Positions 1 to 7,011 are shown, counted from the stretch's first letter. The stretch is 19,954 nt of DNA from Megamonas hypermegale (GCA_002314325.1 DCFC01000054.1:25983-45936), one strand, 5' to 3'. Notes: generated from the sequence alone by a model not told the origin. A program made the numbers and translations.

Positions 1-44
1 AATATAAACTATTATACTACTTTAGGTAATCAACTAGCACAATA
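1..44 (-). repeat. Dispersed palindromic element, copy A (cut by window edge)
   Basis: This is the right-hand part of the palindromic element found complete at 5816-5941, 8510-8641 and 13671-13800. Positions 1-20 read AATATAAACTATTATACTAC and correspond to one inner stem arm. They are followed by an A/T linker with AATCAACTAG and the terminal GCACAATA at 37-44. Taking the copy at 5816-5941 as the + orientation, this copy is reversed, like the one at 13671. It shares the variant AAACTATTATAC with the 8510 copy, so these two may be closely related. The left half lies outside the window. It sits 88 bp upstream of the first CRISPR repeat. Confidence 0.7.
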
Positions 45-74
45 GGTCACAGTTGGTAAAAAACACTAAAAACC

Positions 75-103
75 TTGCTAAATAAACGGTTTGAGAATAT
101 ACT
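75..103 (+). promoter_or_regulatory. Candidate CRISPR leader promoter
   Basis: TTGCTA at 75-80 and TATACT at 98-103 are separated by exactly 17 bp. Initiation would be near position 110, about 20 bp before the first CRISPR repeat. The surrounding AT-rich 45-131 has the character of a leader. This is the main sequence argument that the array is read on the plus strand. It was found by eye only. Confidence 0.45.
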
Positions 104-131
104 GATAAACAGAAATGTTAATTTTTCGTTA

Positions 132-426
132 GATTAAAAGTATCATTAGATGAATTTGAATTATTTTACGGCGTAGGTATACATGTGGTGCAACACCGAT
201 TAAAAGTATCATTAGATGAATTTGAATACATTTTGTTCATCTCTCCTTAGCTAAACAGTCTATGATTAAAAGTATCATTAGATGAATTTGAATGAACACC
301 TTACAAAACGTTTTGCACTTACCATATCACGATTAAAAGTATCATTAGATGAATTTGAATTTTGATTAGAAAAGCTGCTAAACTTAGTCAATCTAAGATT
401 AAAAGTATCATTAGATGAATTTGAAT
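132..426 (+). CRISPR. CRISPR array: 5 identical 30-bp repeats, 4 spacers
   Basis: Repeats at 132-161, 198-227, 264-293, 331-360 and 397-426 are identical. Each begins GATTAAAAGT and ends GATGAATTTGAAT. Spacers at 162-197, 228-263, 294-330 and 361-396 are 36, 36, 37 and 36 bp and unrelated to each other. Repeat and spacer lengths, and the weakly structured AT-rich repeat with an ATTTGAAT 3' end, are what type I-B or type III arrays show, but the type cannot be fixed without cas genes, and none is in the window. Plus-strand reading is inferred from the leader promoter at 75-103 and the terminator at 449-488. No repeat is degenerate, so the end of the array is not marked. I saw no match between spacers and the rest of the window. 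Confidence 0.93.
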
Positions 427-448
427 AATGTAAAAAACGAGCCAAAAT

Positions 449-488
449 AAAAAGGTTATCTCCCATCAATTCGGGAGATAACCTTTTT
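449..488. terminator. Bidirectional intrinsic terminator between CRISPR array and sdhB
   Basis: A perfect 16-bp inverted repeat, AAAAAGGTTATCTCCC (449-464) against 473-488, encloses an 8-nt loop. The A-run on one side and T-run on the other make it work in both directions. It follows the sdhB stop by 12 bp on the minus strand and the last CRISPR repeat by 22 bp on the plus strand, so it can end both converging transcripts. Confidence 0.85.
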
Positions 489-500
489 GTATATCTTGGC

Positions 501-1256
501 TTATTTATCGAAGATGTTTCTCAAAGCCTGTTTGTTTACGTCACGGTTCAGCTGTGCGAGGTAAGTCGTCAGTTTAATGTGTTTCGGACATACTTCTACG
601 CAGTTCTGGCTGTTGCCGCAGCTAGTGATGCCGCCTTTTTCCATAAGGGCATTAAGACGTTTTTCTTTGTCGAATTTGCCGTACGGATGAAGGTTGAACA
701 GATAAGCTTGTACAGTCGGAGCAGGGCCGATGAAGTCGGACTGAGGTCCAACGTTAGGGCAAGCTTCGAGGCAGCAGCCGCAAGTCATGCAGTGAGAGAT
801 TTCGTATGCAGTAGCAGCAGTGTACGGGTTCTGAATAGGAGCTTCACGGTTTTCCCAGCTGCCGTCAACATTAATCCAGCCCTGAATACGTTTGAGGCTT
901 TCAAACATAACAGTACGGTCGATTAAGAGGTCGCGGATTACAGGGAAAGTACGAGCCGGAGCAATGCGGATTGGCTGCGGCATTTTATCGATAAGAGCTG
1001 CGCAAGCCTGACGAGCGCGGCCGTTGATAACCATCATGCAGGCACCGCAAACTTTTTCCAGACAGTTGCATTCCCAAACTACAGGAGTAGTTTTTTTGCC
1101 GTCTTTTGTTACAGGATTTTTCTGGATTTCCATTAAAGCAGCAACGACGTTGAGCGCCGGGCGATAAGGAATTTCAAATTCTTCAGTGTATGGTTTACTA
1201 GTAGGACTGTCCTGACGTTCAATAATGAGATGAACAGTTTTTTTAGTATCTGCCAT
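501..1256 (-). CDS. sdhB: Succinate dehydrogenase/fumarate reductase iron-sulfur subunit
   Basis: This 251-residue subunit carries electrons between the flavin of SdhA and the membrane cytochrome through three Fe-S clusters. The N-terminal plant-ferredoxin-like domain has the [2Fe-2S] cysteines C63, C65, C70, C73 and C85 (ECNCLEKVCGAC). The C-terminal domain has the [4Fe-4S] set C156, C159, C162, C166, and C213, C219, C223 for the [3Fe-4S] cluster with the shared CP motif. Length is normal for the family. The ATG overlaps the sdhA stop by one base (TAATG) and is preceded by GGAGG, so the two are translationally coupled. It is the last gene of sdhC-sdhA-sdhB, before the terminator at 449-488. 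In an anaerobe the complex probably runs mainly as fumarate reductase, so frdB is an equally good name. Sequence alone does not decide direction. Confidence 0.95.
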   Translation of the reverse strand: MADTKKTVHLIIERQDSPTSKPYTEEFEIPYRPALNVVAALMEIQKNPVTKDGKKTTPVVWECNCLEKVCGACMMVINGRARQACAALIDKMPQPIRIAPARTFPVIRDLLIDRTVMFESLKRIQGWINVDGSWENREAPIQNPYTAATAYEISHCMTCGCCLEACPNVGPQSDFIGPAPTVQAYLFNLHPYGKFDKEKRLNALMEKGGITSCGNSQNCVEVCPKHIKLTTYLAQLNRDVNKQALRNIFDK

Positions 1257-3055
1257 TATTTTTTGCCTCCTTTAGTGATATCATAACGACGTGGACGAGG
1301 TTTTACTAAGGAGTGATCGAAATCAATGTATTCGATAATCGGTTCACAAGTTTCAGGATTGATGTGAACAAGAGTTGTCTTTAAGAAATGTTCGTCATCA
1401 CGGTTAGGATATTCTTCTTTGAAGTGAGCGCCGCGGCTTTCATTACGCATGAGGGCTGCTTTGCAGATTGCCATAGCGTAGATAATCATGTTGCGGAGCT
1501 GACGTACAAACATTGCTTCCTGGTTTGCCCAGCGGCCTTTATCTGTAAGACCGATATGATCCCATTTCTTGAGGATTTTCTTGATTTCTTCATAGCAGAA
1601 TTCCAGGTTTTTATTGATACGTTCAACGAAGCAGTAACGCAGCATCAAATCGGATAATTCTTTATGCAGCATATGAGCGTTTACGTCGCCGTCCATGCTC
1701 ATGATTTTTTCGAATTCGTCAACAGTTGCCTGTTTAGCAGCAGCCAGTTCAGCTTCAGTCAATGCGTCGCCGTTGTCTTCAGCAAGAACTTTGCCTTCGA
1801 TTTCCCAAACACTGTCGCCGTTTGCCCAGCTGATAGCTTCCGGACCGGAAACTGTACCGGAGTGAGCAGCGGAAAGGAGGGAGTTAGCGCCGAGACGGTT
1901 AGCACCGTGATACTGATAGTCGCATTCGCCGGAAGCGAACAGACCAGGAATATTCGTTCTATGTTTGCGGTCTACCCAGATACCACCCATGGAATAGTGA
2001 ATGGAAGGGAAAATCTGCATTGGAACTTTACGCGGGTCATCGCCTACGAATTCTTCGTAAATTTCCATGATACCGGCGAGTTTGCGGTTTAAGTAATCAG
2101 CATCTATATGGGAAAGGTCGAGGTATACGCGGTTTTCGCCGTTAATGCCCAGACCCATATGAACGCATACTTTGTAGATTTCGCGGGCTGCGATATCACG
2201 CGGTACGAGGTTGCCGTAAGCCGGATATTTTTCTTCGAGGAAATACCAAGGTTTGCCGTCTTTGTAAGTCCATACACGGCCGCCTTCACCGCGGGCTGCT
2301 TCGGACATTAAGCGGTTTTTATCTTCGCCCGGGATAGCTGTCGGGTGAATCTGAATGAATTCAACGTTACCGAGGTAAGCACCTTCCTGATAAACATCGG
2401 AAACAGCGGAGCCGTTGCAGATAGTGGAAGCTGTGCATTTACCGTAAATCATACCAGGACCGCCTGTTGCGAGGATTACAGCGTCAGCAGGGAAAGCCTG
2501 AATTTCCATGGAGTTCATGTTCTGAGCTGTGATACCGCGGCAAACGCCCTGTTTGTTTCTGATGATATGAACGAATTCCCAGAATTCGTATTTTTTAACT
2601 TTTCCTTTTACTTCGAGTTTACGAACCTGTTCATCGAGAGCATAAAGGAGCTGCTGGCCTGTTGTAGCACCGGCGAAGCAGGTACGTTTGTGTTTTGCAC
2701 CGCCGAAGTTGCGAAGGTCGAGGTTACCTTCCGGTGTACGAGTGAACGGAACGCCCATGCGGTCGAACATTTTGATGAGTTTCGGAGCGTTTTCACACAT
2801 GCCTTTAACAGCGAGCTGGTCAGCTAAGAAGTCGCCGCCGTAAATTGTATCGTCGATATGGTCCCAAATAGTATCGTGTTCACCTTTGGAGTCCATGCAA
2901 GCGTTAATACCACCCTGTGCGCAGAGGGAGTGAGAACGTTTTACCGGGCAATAAGAGAATAAATCTACAATACCGCCGGATTCACAAATTTTAATCGTAG
3001 CCATAAGACCGGATAAACCGCCGCCGACAACGATGATTTTTTTGGTAGATTTCAC
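1256..3055 (-). CDS. sdhA: Succinate dehydrogenase/fumarate reductase flavoprotein subunit
   Basis: This 599-residue catalytic subunit interconverts succinate and fumarate at a covalently bound FAD. Visible features are the N-terminal dinucleotide fold GGGLSGL (11-17), H42 in SHSLCAQGG as the expected FAD-linkage histidine, H237 in QIHPTA, the SEAARGEGG segment (251-259), R286 as the likely proton-shuttle arginine, H353 in IHYSMGG and R387 in NRLGANSLL. These are the positions expected for substrate binding and catalysis in the SdhA/FrdA family. The start is GTG at 3055-3053, supported by AAGGAGA about eight bases upstream and by the FAD motif beginning at residue 7. It lies 31 bp after sdhC and overlaps sdhB by one base. 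It is likely the cytoplasmic-face flavoprotein of a menaquinone-linked complex. Confidence 0.96.
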   Translation of the reverse strand: MKSTKKIIVVGGGLSGLMATIKICESGGIVDLFSYCPVKRSHSLCAQGGINACMDSKGEHDTIWDHIDDTIYGGDFLADQLAVKGMCENAPKLIKMFDRMGVPFTRTPEGNLDLRNFGGAKHKRTCFAGATTGQQLLYALDEQVRKLEVKGKVKKYEFWEFVHIIRNKQGVCRGITAQNMNSMEIQAFPADAVILATGGPGMIYGKCTASTICNGSAVSDVYQEGAYLGNVEFIQIHPTAIPGEDKNRLMSEAARGEGGRVWTYKDGKPWYFLEEKYPAYGNLVPRDIAAREIYKVCVHMGLGINGENRVYLDLSHIDADYLNRKLAGIMEIYEEFVGDDPRKVPMQIFPSIHYSMGGIWVDRKHRTNIPGLFASGECDYQYHGANRLGANSLLSAAHSGTVSGPEAISWANGDSVWEIEGKVLAEDNGDALTEAELAAAKQATVDEFEKIMSMDGDVNAHMLHKELSDLMLRYCFVERINKNLEFCYEEIKKILKKWDHIGLTDKGRWANQEAMFVRQLRNMIIYAMAICKAALMRNESRGAHFKEEYPNRDDEHFLKTTLVHINPETCEPIIEYIDFDHSLVKPRPRRYDITKGGKK

Positions 3056-3086
3056 GTGAGTCTCTCCTTATATCTAAAATTAAAGA

Positions 3087-3707
3087 TTAAAACCAATACA
3101 TTGCCATGGAAGCAAGTACTATAAGCGATAATACTACCCATAAAAGCATGAAAATGCGGGAGCAGAATGTCTGAATACGAGGACCTTTTGCAATACCCCA
3201 GGTCATGGCAAATGTAGTAAGACCGTTGCAGAAATGGAATGCAGTTGCAATCATAGCGATAAGGTAAGCAGCCCAGATAATCGGATTGGACAGATAAGCC
3301 TGCATCAGTTCGAAGGAAATCGGAGTGCCGCCGCCTTTTACCATAATGCGGAGATAAACAACATGCCAGATTAAGAATACAAAGATAATAACAGCCGTTA
3401 TTCTTTGCAGGAAGAAGTTCCAGTTGCGGGCATAGCCGTAACCGCTTGTAGCATTGTTTTTAGCTTGCATTAAAATATAAAGACCATACAAGCCGTGGAA
3501 GAGAAACGGAATTAAGATAAAGCAGATTTCAAGCGGCAGCATAATAGCGTGCGGAATAGCAGCCAAATGACCTACTGCCGTATTGAATACTTCCGGTCCG
3601 CCCAATACAGTGGCGTTTGTAAAAATGTGTTCGAGTAAGAATAAACCTACAGGAACGATACCGCAGAGAGAGTGAAGTCTGCGAACGTAAAATGTTGTGT
3701 GAATCAT
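3087..3707 (-). CDS. sdhC: Succinate dehydrogenase/fumarate reductase cytochrome b subunit
   Basis: This 206-residue protein has five predicted membrane segments (about 13-33, 55-80, 100-122, 142-165, 180-204). It anchors SdhAB to the membrane and exchanges electrons with quinone through two b hemes. It belongs to the single-subunit diheme type known from Bacillus subtilis SdhC and Wolinella FrdC. Histidines H27, H71, H115 and H158 sit in four different helices and fit the four axial heme ligands. The ATG at 3707 follows AGGAGG with a seven-base gap. It is the first gene of the operon, 31 bp before sdhA. A candidate promoter lies at 3798-3829. Diheme anchors of this type normally pair with menaquinone, which fits anaerobic fumarate respiration. 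Confidence 0.92.
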   Translation of the reverse strand: MIHTTFYVRRLHSLCGIVPVGLFLLEHIFTNATVLGGPEVFNTAVGHLAAIPHAIMLPLEICFILIPFLFHGLYGLYILMQAKNNATSGYGYARNWNFFLQRITAVIIFVFLIWHVVYLRIMVKGGGTPISFELMQAYLSNPIIWAAYLIAMIATAFHFCNGLTTFAMTWGIAKGPRIQTFCSRIFMLLWVVLSLIVLASMAMYWF

Positions 3708-3797
3708 CCTTGAACCTCCTGTACATTTTAATTTTCATAGGGAAAATTTACACACTTACGACATGCTGAAAAGCTTCTATTTGAATTCGTTAAAATA

Positions 3798-3829
3798 AAA
3801 ATAGCAATCCCCGGGTGCCTCACGGTTGA
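3798..3829 (-). promoter_or_regulatory. Candidate sdhC promoter with motif shared with the fumarase promoter
   Basis: On the minus strand, TCAACCGT (3829-3822) is followed after nine bases by GGGGATTGC (3812-3804) and directly by TATTTT (3803-3798), a possible -10. The same two blocks occur upstream of fumarase alpha at 5420-5391. No good -35 hexamer is visible at the right distance, which would fit a promoter needing an activator at the TCAACCGT box. The start codon of sdhC is about 90 bp downstream. Confidence 0.4.
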
Positions 3830-3868
3830 CAAAATAAACTGAGCCCCTCTCCAAAAAAAGGAGCTCAG
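3828..3868 (-). terminator. Intrinsic terminator of the fumarase operon
   Basis: Minus-strand stem CTGAGCTCCT (3868-3859) pairs with AGGGGCTCAG (3848-3839) with one G-U pair. It is followed by a T-rich run TTTATTTT. It begins 13 bp after the fumarase beta stop and ends where the sdhC promoter motif starts, so the two transcription units are back to back. Confidence 0.75.
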
Positions 3869-3880
3869 GATTTTGTTTAA

Positions 3881-4456
3881 TTATTTAATTTGGTCGATAT
3901 CGAATTTGCGATAAGGAGCCTGACCGATTTCGTAGAAGTTGTTTCCTTCGGAGTCGATTACAACGATTGCAGGGAAATCTTCAACCGTGAGAGCAGCGAG
4001 TGCTTCAGGTCCGAGTTCAGGATAAGCGATTACTTCGTATTTTTTCACGCATTTGGAGATGAGGGCAGCAGCACCGCCGACAGCAGCAAAGTAAGTAACG
4101 CCGTTTTTCTTCATGGAGTCAACAACTGCTTTGTCGCGGGAGCCTTTACCAATCATGCCTTTAATGCCCTGTTCGAGCATTGTCGGAGTATAAGCGTCCA
4201 TACGACCGGATGTAGTAGGTCCGCACGAGCCAATCGGATTACCAGGTTTTGCAGGAGTCGGTCCGAGGTAATAAACGATTTGGTTATGCCAATCGATAGG
4301 AAGTTTTTCTCCGCGAGCGAGAGCTTCTGTCATAACTTTATGAGCAGCATCGCGCGCGCTGTAGATAACGCCGCTGATGAGAACGCTGTCGCCTGCTCTT
4401 AATTTACGAGACTGTTCTTCAGTCAAAGGTGTGGTAATGCGAATTTTTTCAGCCAT
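3881..4456 (-). CDS. Class I fumarate hydratase, beta subunit
   Basis: This is the 191-residue C-terminal half of the two-subunit, oxygen-sensitive Fe-S fumarase/tartrate dehydratase family, which interconverts malate and fumarate. The diagnostic substrate-binding segment IGSCGPTTSGRMD spans residues 75-87, followed by GMIGKG at 100-105, as in the beta domain of this family. Length is normal for a separate beta subunit. The ATG at 4456 has GGGAGG nine bases upstream. It follows the alpha gene by 21 bp and is closed by the terminator at 3828-3868. L-tartrate dehydratase beta is the nearest alternative, but the position beside sdhCAB favours fumarase. Symbols for split fumarases are not uniform, so none is given. 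Confidence 0.92.
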   Translation of the reverse strand: MAEKIRITTPLTEEQSRKLRAGDSVLISGVIYSARDAAHKVMTEALARGEKLPIDWHNQIVYYLGPTPAKPGNPIGSCGPTTSGRMDAYTPTMLEQGIKGMIGKGSRDKAVVDSMKKNGVTYFAAVGGAAALISKCVKKYEVIAYPELGPEALAALTVEDFPAIVVIDSEGNNFYEIGQAPYRKFDIDQIK

Positions 4457-4477
4457 TTAAATGTACCTCCCGAATAA

Positions 4478-5323
4478 TTATAATACACGTTTAGAATGAC
4501 GGCATGCGTGGCAGCAGATAGTTACTGCAACAGGAAGGCCGGCGATATGAGTCGGACCCCATTCGATGTTTACAGCCAGAGCACTTGTAGTACCGCCGAG
4601 CTGCGGGCCGATACCTGTCTGATTGATCATTTCTAAAAGTTCTTCTTCTAATTTTGCATATTCAGGATGTGCGTTGCGGACGTTGGTTGGACGAAGCAAA
4701 GCTTTTTTGGACATAACAGCAGCGCGGTCCATAGTTCCGCCGATACCGATACCGATAACCATAGGCGGGCAAGGATTGCAGCTTGCATGAAGGATGATGT
4801 CCATAACAGCTTTTTTAACACCTTTAACACCGTCTGCCGGTACGAGCATTTTAAGACCGGATTTGTTTTCGCTGCCGAAACCTTTCGGTTCAACCTGGAT
4901 AGTCAGTTTGTCACCCGGAACAACTTCCGTGTAGATAACAGCCGGAGTATTGTTGCCGGTGTTTTTGCGGTTAAAGAGCGGTTCTTCAACAACGGATTTA
5001 CGAAGATATCCTTCCGTATAGCCTTTAGCTACACCGGCATTGATAGCATCGTTTAAGTTGCCGCCTTCAATGTGAACGTCCTGACCGAGTTCAACGAACA
5101 CGATAGTCATGCCTGTATCTTGGCAGATAGGTCTGTCTTCCGCCTTAGCGATTTTGGCATTTTCGATAATCTGGTCGAGCACGTCTCGGCCTACCGGAGA
5201 CTGTTCGCTGAGTCTGCCTCTTTCGAGAGCCGCGAAAACGTCTCCTGGTAAATAGTAGGCAGCTTCTTTACACATCTGCGCTACTTCTTGGGTAATTGTT
5301 TCTGCTTGGATTGTACGCACCAT
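4478..5323 (-). CDS. Class I fumarate hydratase, alpha subunit
   Basis: This 281-residue subunit carries the catalytic [4Fe-4S] cluster of the split class I fumarase. Cluster cysteines expected by family comparison are C67 in ICQDTG, C185 in NPCPP and one of the C-terminal group C270/C271/C274 (CCHAC). The glycine-rich GIGIGG (191-196) and GPQLGG (239-244) are typical of the family. The ATG at 5323 is preceded by GGAGGGG. It heads the alpha-beta operon. With sdhCAB next door, the pair supplies malate to fumarate to succinate, the reductive branch used for succinate or propionate formation. Tartrate dehydratase alpha cannot be excluded from sequence alone. Confidence 0.92.
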   Translation of the reverse strand: MVRTIQAETITQEVAQMCKEAAYYLPGDVFAALERGRLSEQSPVGRDVLDQIIENAKIAKAEDRPICQDTGMTIVFVELGQDVHIEGGNLNDAINAGVAKGYTEGYLRKSVVEEPLFNRKNTGNNTPAVIYTEVVPGDKLTIQVEPKGFGSENKSGLKMLVPADGVKGVKKAVMDIILHASCNPCPPMVIGIGIGGTMDRAAVMSKKALLRPTNVRNAHPEYAKLEEELLEMINQTGIGPQLGGTTSALAVNIEWGPTHIAGLPVAVTICCHACRHSKRVL

Positions 5324-5384
5324 AACCCCTCCAATAGATTAATTTTTATTCATTGTTTAATTGTGTATATTAAACTTCCTAAGT

Positions 5385-5420
5385 ATTATAGGCAATCCCC
5401 GTTTATGAACGGACGGTTGA
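5385..5420 (-). promoter_or_regulatory. Candidate fumarase promoter with motif shared with sdhC
   Basis: On the minus strand a consensus TATAAT -10 (5390-5385) is preceded by GGGGATTGC (5399-5391) and, 12 bases further up, TCAACCGT (5420-5413). Between them lies the small palindrome CCGTTCATAAACGG. The hexamer at the -35 position (TCCGTT) is poor, so activation by a protein bound near -40 is plausible. The two blocks recur upstream of sdhC. The start codon is about 60 bp downstream. Confidence 0.5.
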
Positions 5421-5815
5421 GGACACAGTTTGTAAAAACTTTTTAGCAAATTTTGATATATTTATATTTGCTGAGAGATTGTCCAGTCTCAAAATTAAGC
5501 ACCGCAACTGAACAATATGCAAAATACCATTCAGTTTGCGGGACATTATCGTTACAATTTTGCGGAATAAAAAATATCCCTGTGTAAAGAAAATTTTAGC
5601 ATATTTTTAAGTGCGTTTCAACACTAAAAAAGCCGTAAAGCCTTAATATTATTAAAGTTGAAGCCTATTCACTTTTATGAATAAAATATATTTATAGAAG
5701 AAAACCATTCAATACTCCATTTATATTATCCGCTTAAACTATAAAGATGATAAATACAAATAGAATATTATTATGCAGATTTATGTTGTCTATAAACAAT
5801 TTTTATTTTATAAAT
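5421..5815. other. AT-rich intergenic stretch without a recognisable gene
   Basis: No reading frame with a ribosome site, no tRNA-like fold and no conserved motif was seen between the fumarase promoter and the palindromic element. The only local structure is an imperfect hairpin, GCAACTGAA (5504-5512) against TTCAGTTTGC (5530-5539), with one bulged base and a 17-nt loop. The end of this stretch (5803-5815) is one copy of the 13-bp direct repeat that flanks the palindromic element. Confidence 0.5.
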
Positions 5816-5941
5816 CCGTTGTGCCGATCAATTTTTTTAGCAGTATGATACTTTATATTTAGTGAGGTTAAGTGCCAACATCGAACGAATATAAAGTATC
5901 ATACTGCTGATATAATTTCGATGTCTTGCCAGCACAACAGA
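5816..5941 (+). repeat. Dispersed palindromic element, copy B, with 13-bp direct repeats
   Basis: This is the reference copy, 126 bp. Terminal inverted repeats are GTTGTGC (5818-5824) and GCACAAC (5932-5938). The inner stem is perfect over 21 bp: 5839-5859 against 5888-5908, left arm beginning AGCAGTATGATACTTTATAT. The 28-nt loop (5860-5887) contains ACATCGAA at 5878-5885, exactly complementary to TTCGATGT at 5917-5924 outside the stem. The element is bounded by direct repeats TTATTTTATAAAT at 5803-5815 and 5942-5954. The right one encodes the stop and last residues of the phosphoesterase gene. The inner stem lacks a T-run, so it is not an ordinary terminator. No protein is encoded. It looks like a MITE-type or structured repeat. 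Confidence 0.85.
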
Positions 5942-6418
5942 TTATTTTATAAATATGCGTTTAATGCGAATTTGTCCGTTTTCGATTGTTGCCGTCATAA
6001 ACGACGGGAAAAGACCGTCGCGCGGCTCGGATACGCTGCCGGGATTTACGAACAGTCTGTTGCCGATAGTTTTTTTCAGCCCGACATGACTGTGTCCGTA
6101 GATGATTAAATCGGCATTCACATCTTCCGCCTGCTCATTCAGATATTCAAGGCCCGTCTTGACATTATAGGCATGACCGTGCGTCATAAAAATACGGATG
6201 CCGCCGATATCTACCAGTATGCTGTCCGGTCCGTCCGCAGTCCAGTCGACATTTCCGGCAACAGCATATACTTTTTTCCCGGAAACTTTTTCCAAATACT
6301 GGGCATCCTCAATACTGTCGCCGGCATGAAACCAGACGTCGACATCGTCAGCCAGACAGACGGCATCGTCAATGGCGTCCAAATTGTAATGACTGTCGCT
6401 CATAATTCCCAGTTTCAT
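5942..6418 (-). CDS. YfcE/MJ0936-type metallophosphoesterase
   Basis: This 158-residue calcineurin-like phosphodiesterase of the YfcE/YsnB group probably uses two metal ions. Motifs in order are SDSH (D8, H10), HAGD (D34), GNVDW (N56), MTHGHAY (H80), GHSH (H109, H111) and NPGS (125-128), the full metal-binding set. The natural substrate is not known for the family. Activity on model phosphodiesters is typical. The ATG overlaps the rdgB stop (ATGA), as in the rph-ysnA-ysnB order of Bacillus subtilis. It is the last gene of the ireB-ruvX-rph-rdgB unit. Its final codons and stop lie inside the right copy of a 13-bp repeat produced beside the palindromic element, so its 3' end has been an insertion site without loss of the frame. 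Confidence 0.9.
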   Translation of the reverse strand: MKLGIMSDSHYNLDAIDDAVCLADDVDVWFHAGDSIEDAQYLEKVSGKKVYAVAGNVDWTADGPDSILVDIGGIRIFMTHGHAYNVKTGLEYLNEQAEDVNADLIIYGHSHVGLKKTIGNRLFVNPGSVSEPRDGLFPSFMTATIENGQIRIKRIFIK

Positions 6419-7011
6419 TTTAAATAGCCTCGCAGTAGATTTTCCATATTTCGCAGTGCTGCACCGCGGTGACTGACGGCATTTTTTTCCGCCAGTGTAA
6501 TTTGCGCCATTGTTTTGTCAAGCTGCGGCAGATAAAAATACGGGTCATAGCCGAAGCCGCCGTCGCCTTTGGCAAAGTTGCGGATTTGGCCGGTGCATCT
6601 GCCCTCGCATTCCAAAACAGAGCCGTCCGTATCGACGAACGCCAGAGCGCAGACGTAATGAGCTCTTGACGAGGTAACATCTTTTTTAGCGAGCTCATCC
6701 ACCATTTTGCGATTGTTGGCGGCATCGTCGGCATGGTAACCGGCAAAGCGGGCGGAATAAATACCCGGCGCGCCGTCCAGTACGTCGATTTCAAGGCCCG
6801 AGTCGTCGGCAAGGCAGGCACAGTTCGTTTCTTTAGCATAAAAAGAAGCTTTTTTCAACGCATTTTCCGCAAAAGTCGTGCCGTCTTCCACAGCATCCGG
6901 CAAAGCGCCGAATTCGCTCAACGAATGAAGTTCTACATCTAAATCTTTAAAGGCCGATATCATTTCTCTGACTTTGCCCTGATTTTTCGTTGCAACAATA
7001 ATTTTTTTCAT
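6415..7011 (-). CDS. rdgB: XTP/dITP pyrophosphatase (non-canonical purine NTPase)
   Basis: This is a HAM1/RdgB-family enzyme of 198 residues that hydrolyses XTP, ITP and dITP to monophosphates, keeping deaminated purines out of DNA and RNA. Visible motifs are the N-terminal ATKNQGK (7-13), TFAENALKKA (46-55), the catalytic ADDSGLEID (68-76) and, towards the C-terminus, GFGYDPYF and HRGAAL. The ATG at 7011 was chosen over the in-frame TTG at 7041 because family members begin at the MKKIIVATKN segment. The nearest ribosome-site-like sequence, AGGAAGG, lies a rather long 14 bases upstream inside the end of rph. It starts 5 bp after the rph stop and overlaps the phosphoesterase by 4 bp, so translation is likely coupled. 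Confidence 0.92.
   Translation of the reverse strand: MKKIIVATKNQGKVREMISAFKDLDVELHSLSEFGALPDAVEDGTTFAENALKKASFYAKETNCACLADDSGLEIDVLDGAPGIYSARFAGYHADDAANNRKMVDELAKKDVTSSRAHYVCALAFVDTDGSVLECEGRCTGQIRNFAKGDGGFGYDPYFYLPQLDKTMAQITLAEKNAVSHRGAALRNMENLLRGYLK

Noticed and set aside
278..469. An open frame on the minus strand across the CRISPR repeats, encoding a repetitive Ser/Asn-rich peptide.
   Set aside because: Its repeats are just the 30-bp CRISPR repeat plus spacers translated, it has no ribosome site, and it ends inside the terminator.
3798..5420. The shared TCAACCGT / GGGGATTGC blocks as a riboswitch.
   Set aside because: The blocks lie upstream of or overlapping the -10 in both places, so they would not be in the RNA. 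A protein site is more likely.
132..5908. The CRISPR repeat and an arm of palindromic element copy B share the 10-mer AAAGTATCAT.
   Set aside because: Both are AT-rich, the match does not extend, the other element copies do not contain it, and the repeats have no palindromic arm. Chance is the simplest explanation.
5839..5908. Copy B inner stem as the terminator of the phosphoesterase operon.
   Set aside because: The stem is AT-rich with a 28-nt loop and no T-run follows on either strand. It may still affect the 3' end of the message, but it is not an intrinsic terminator of the usual kind.
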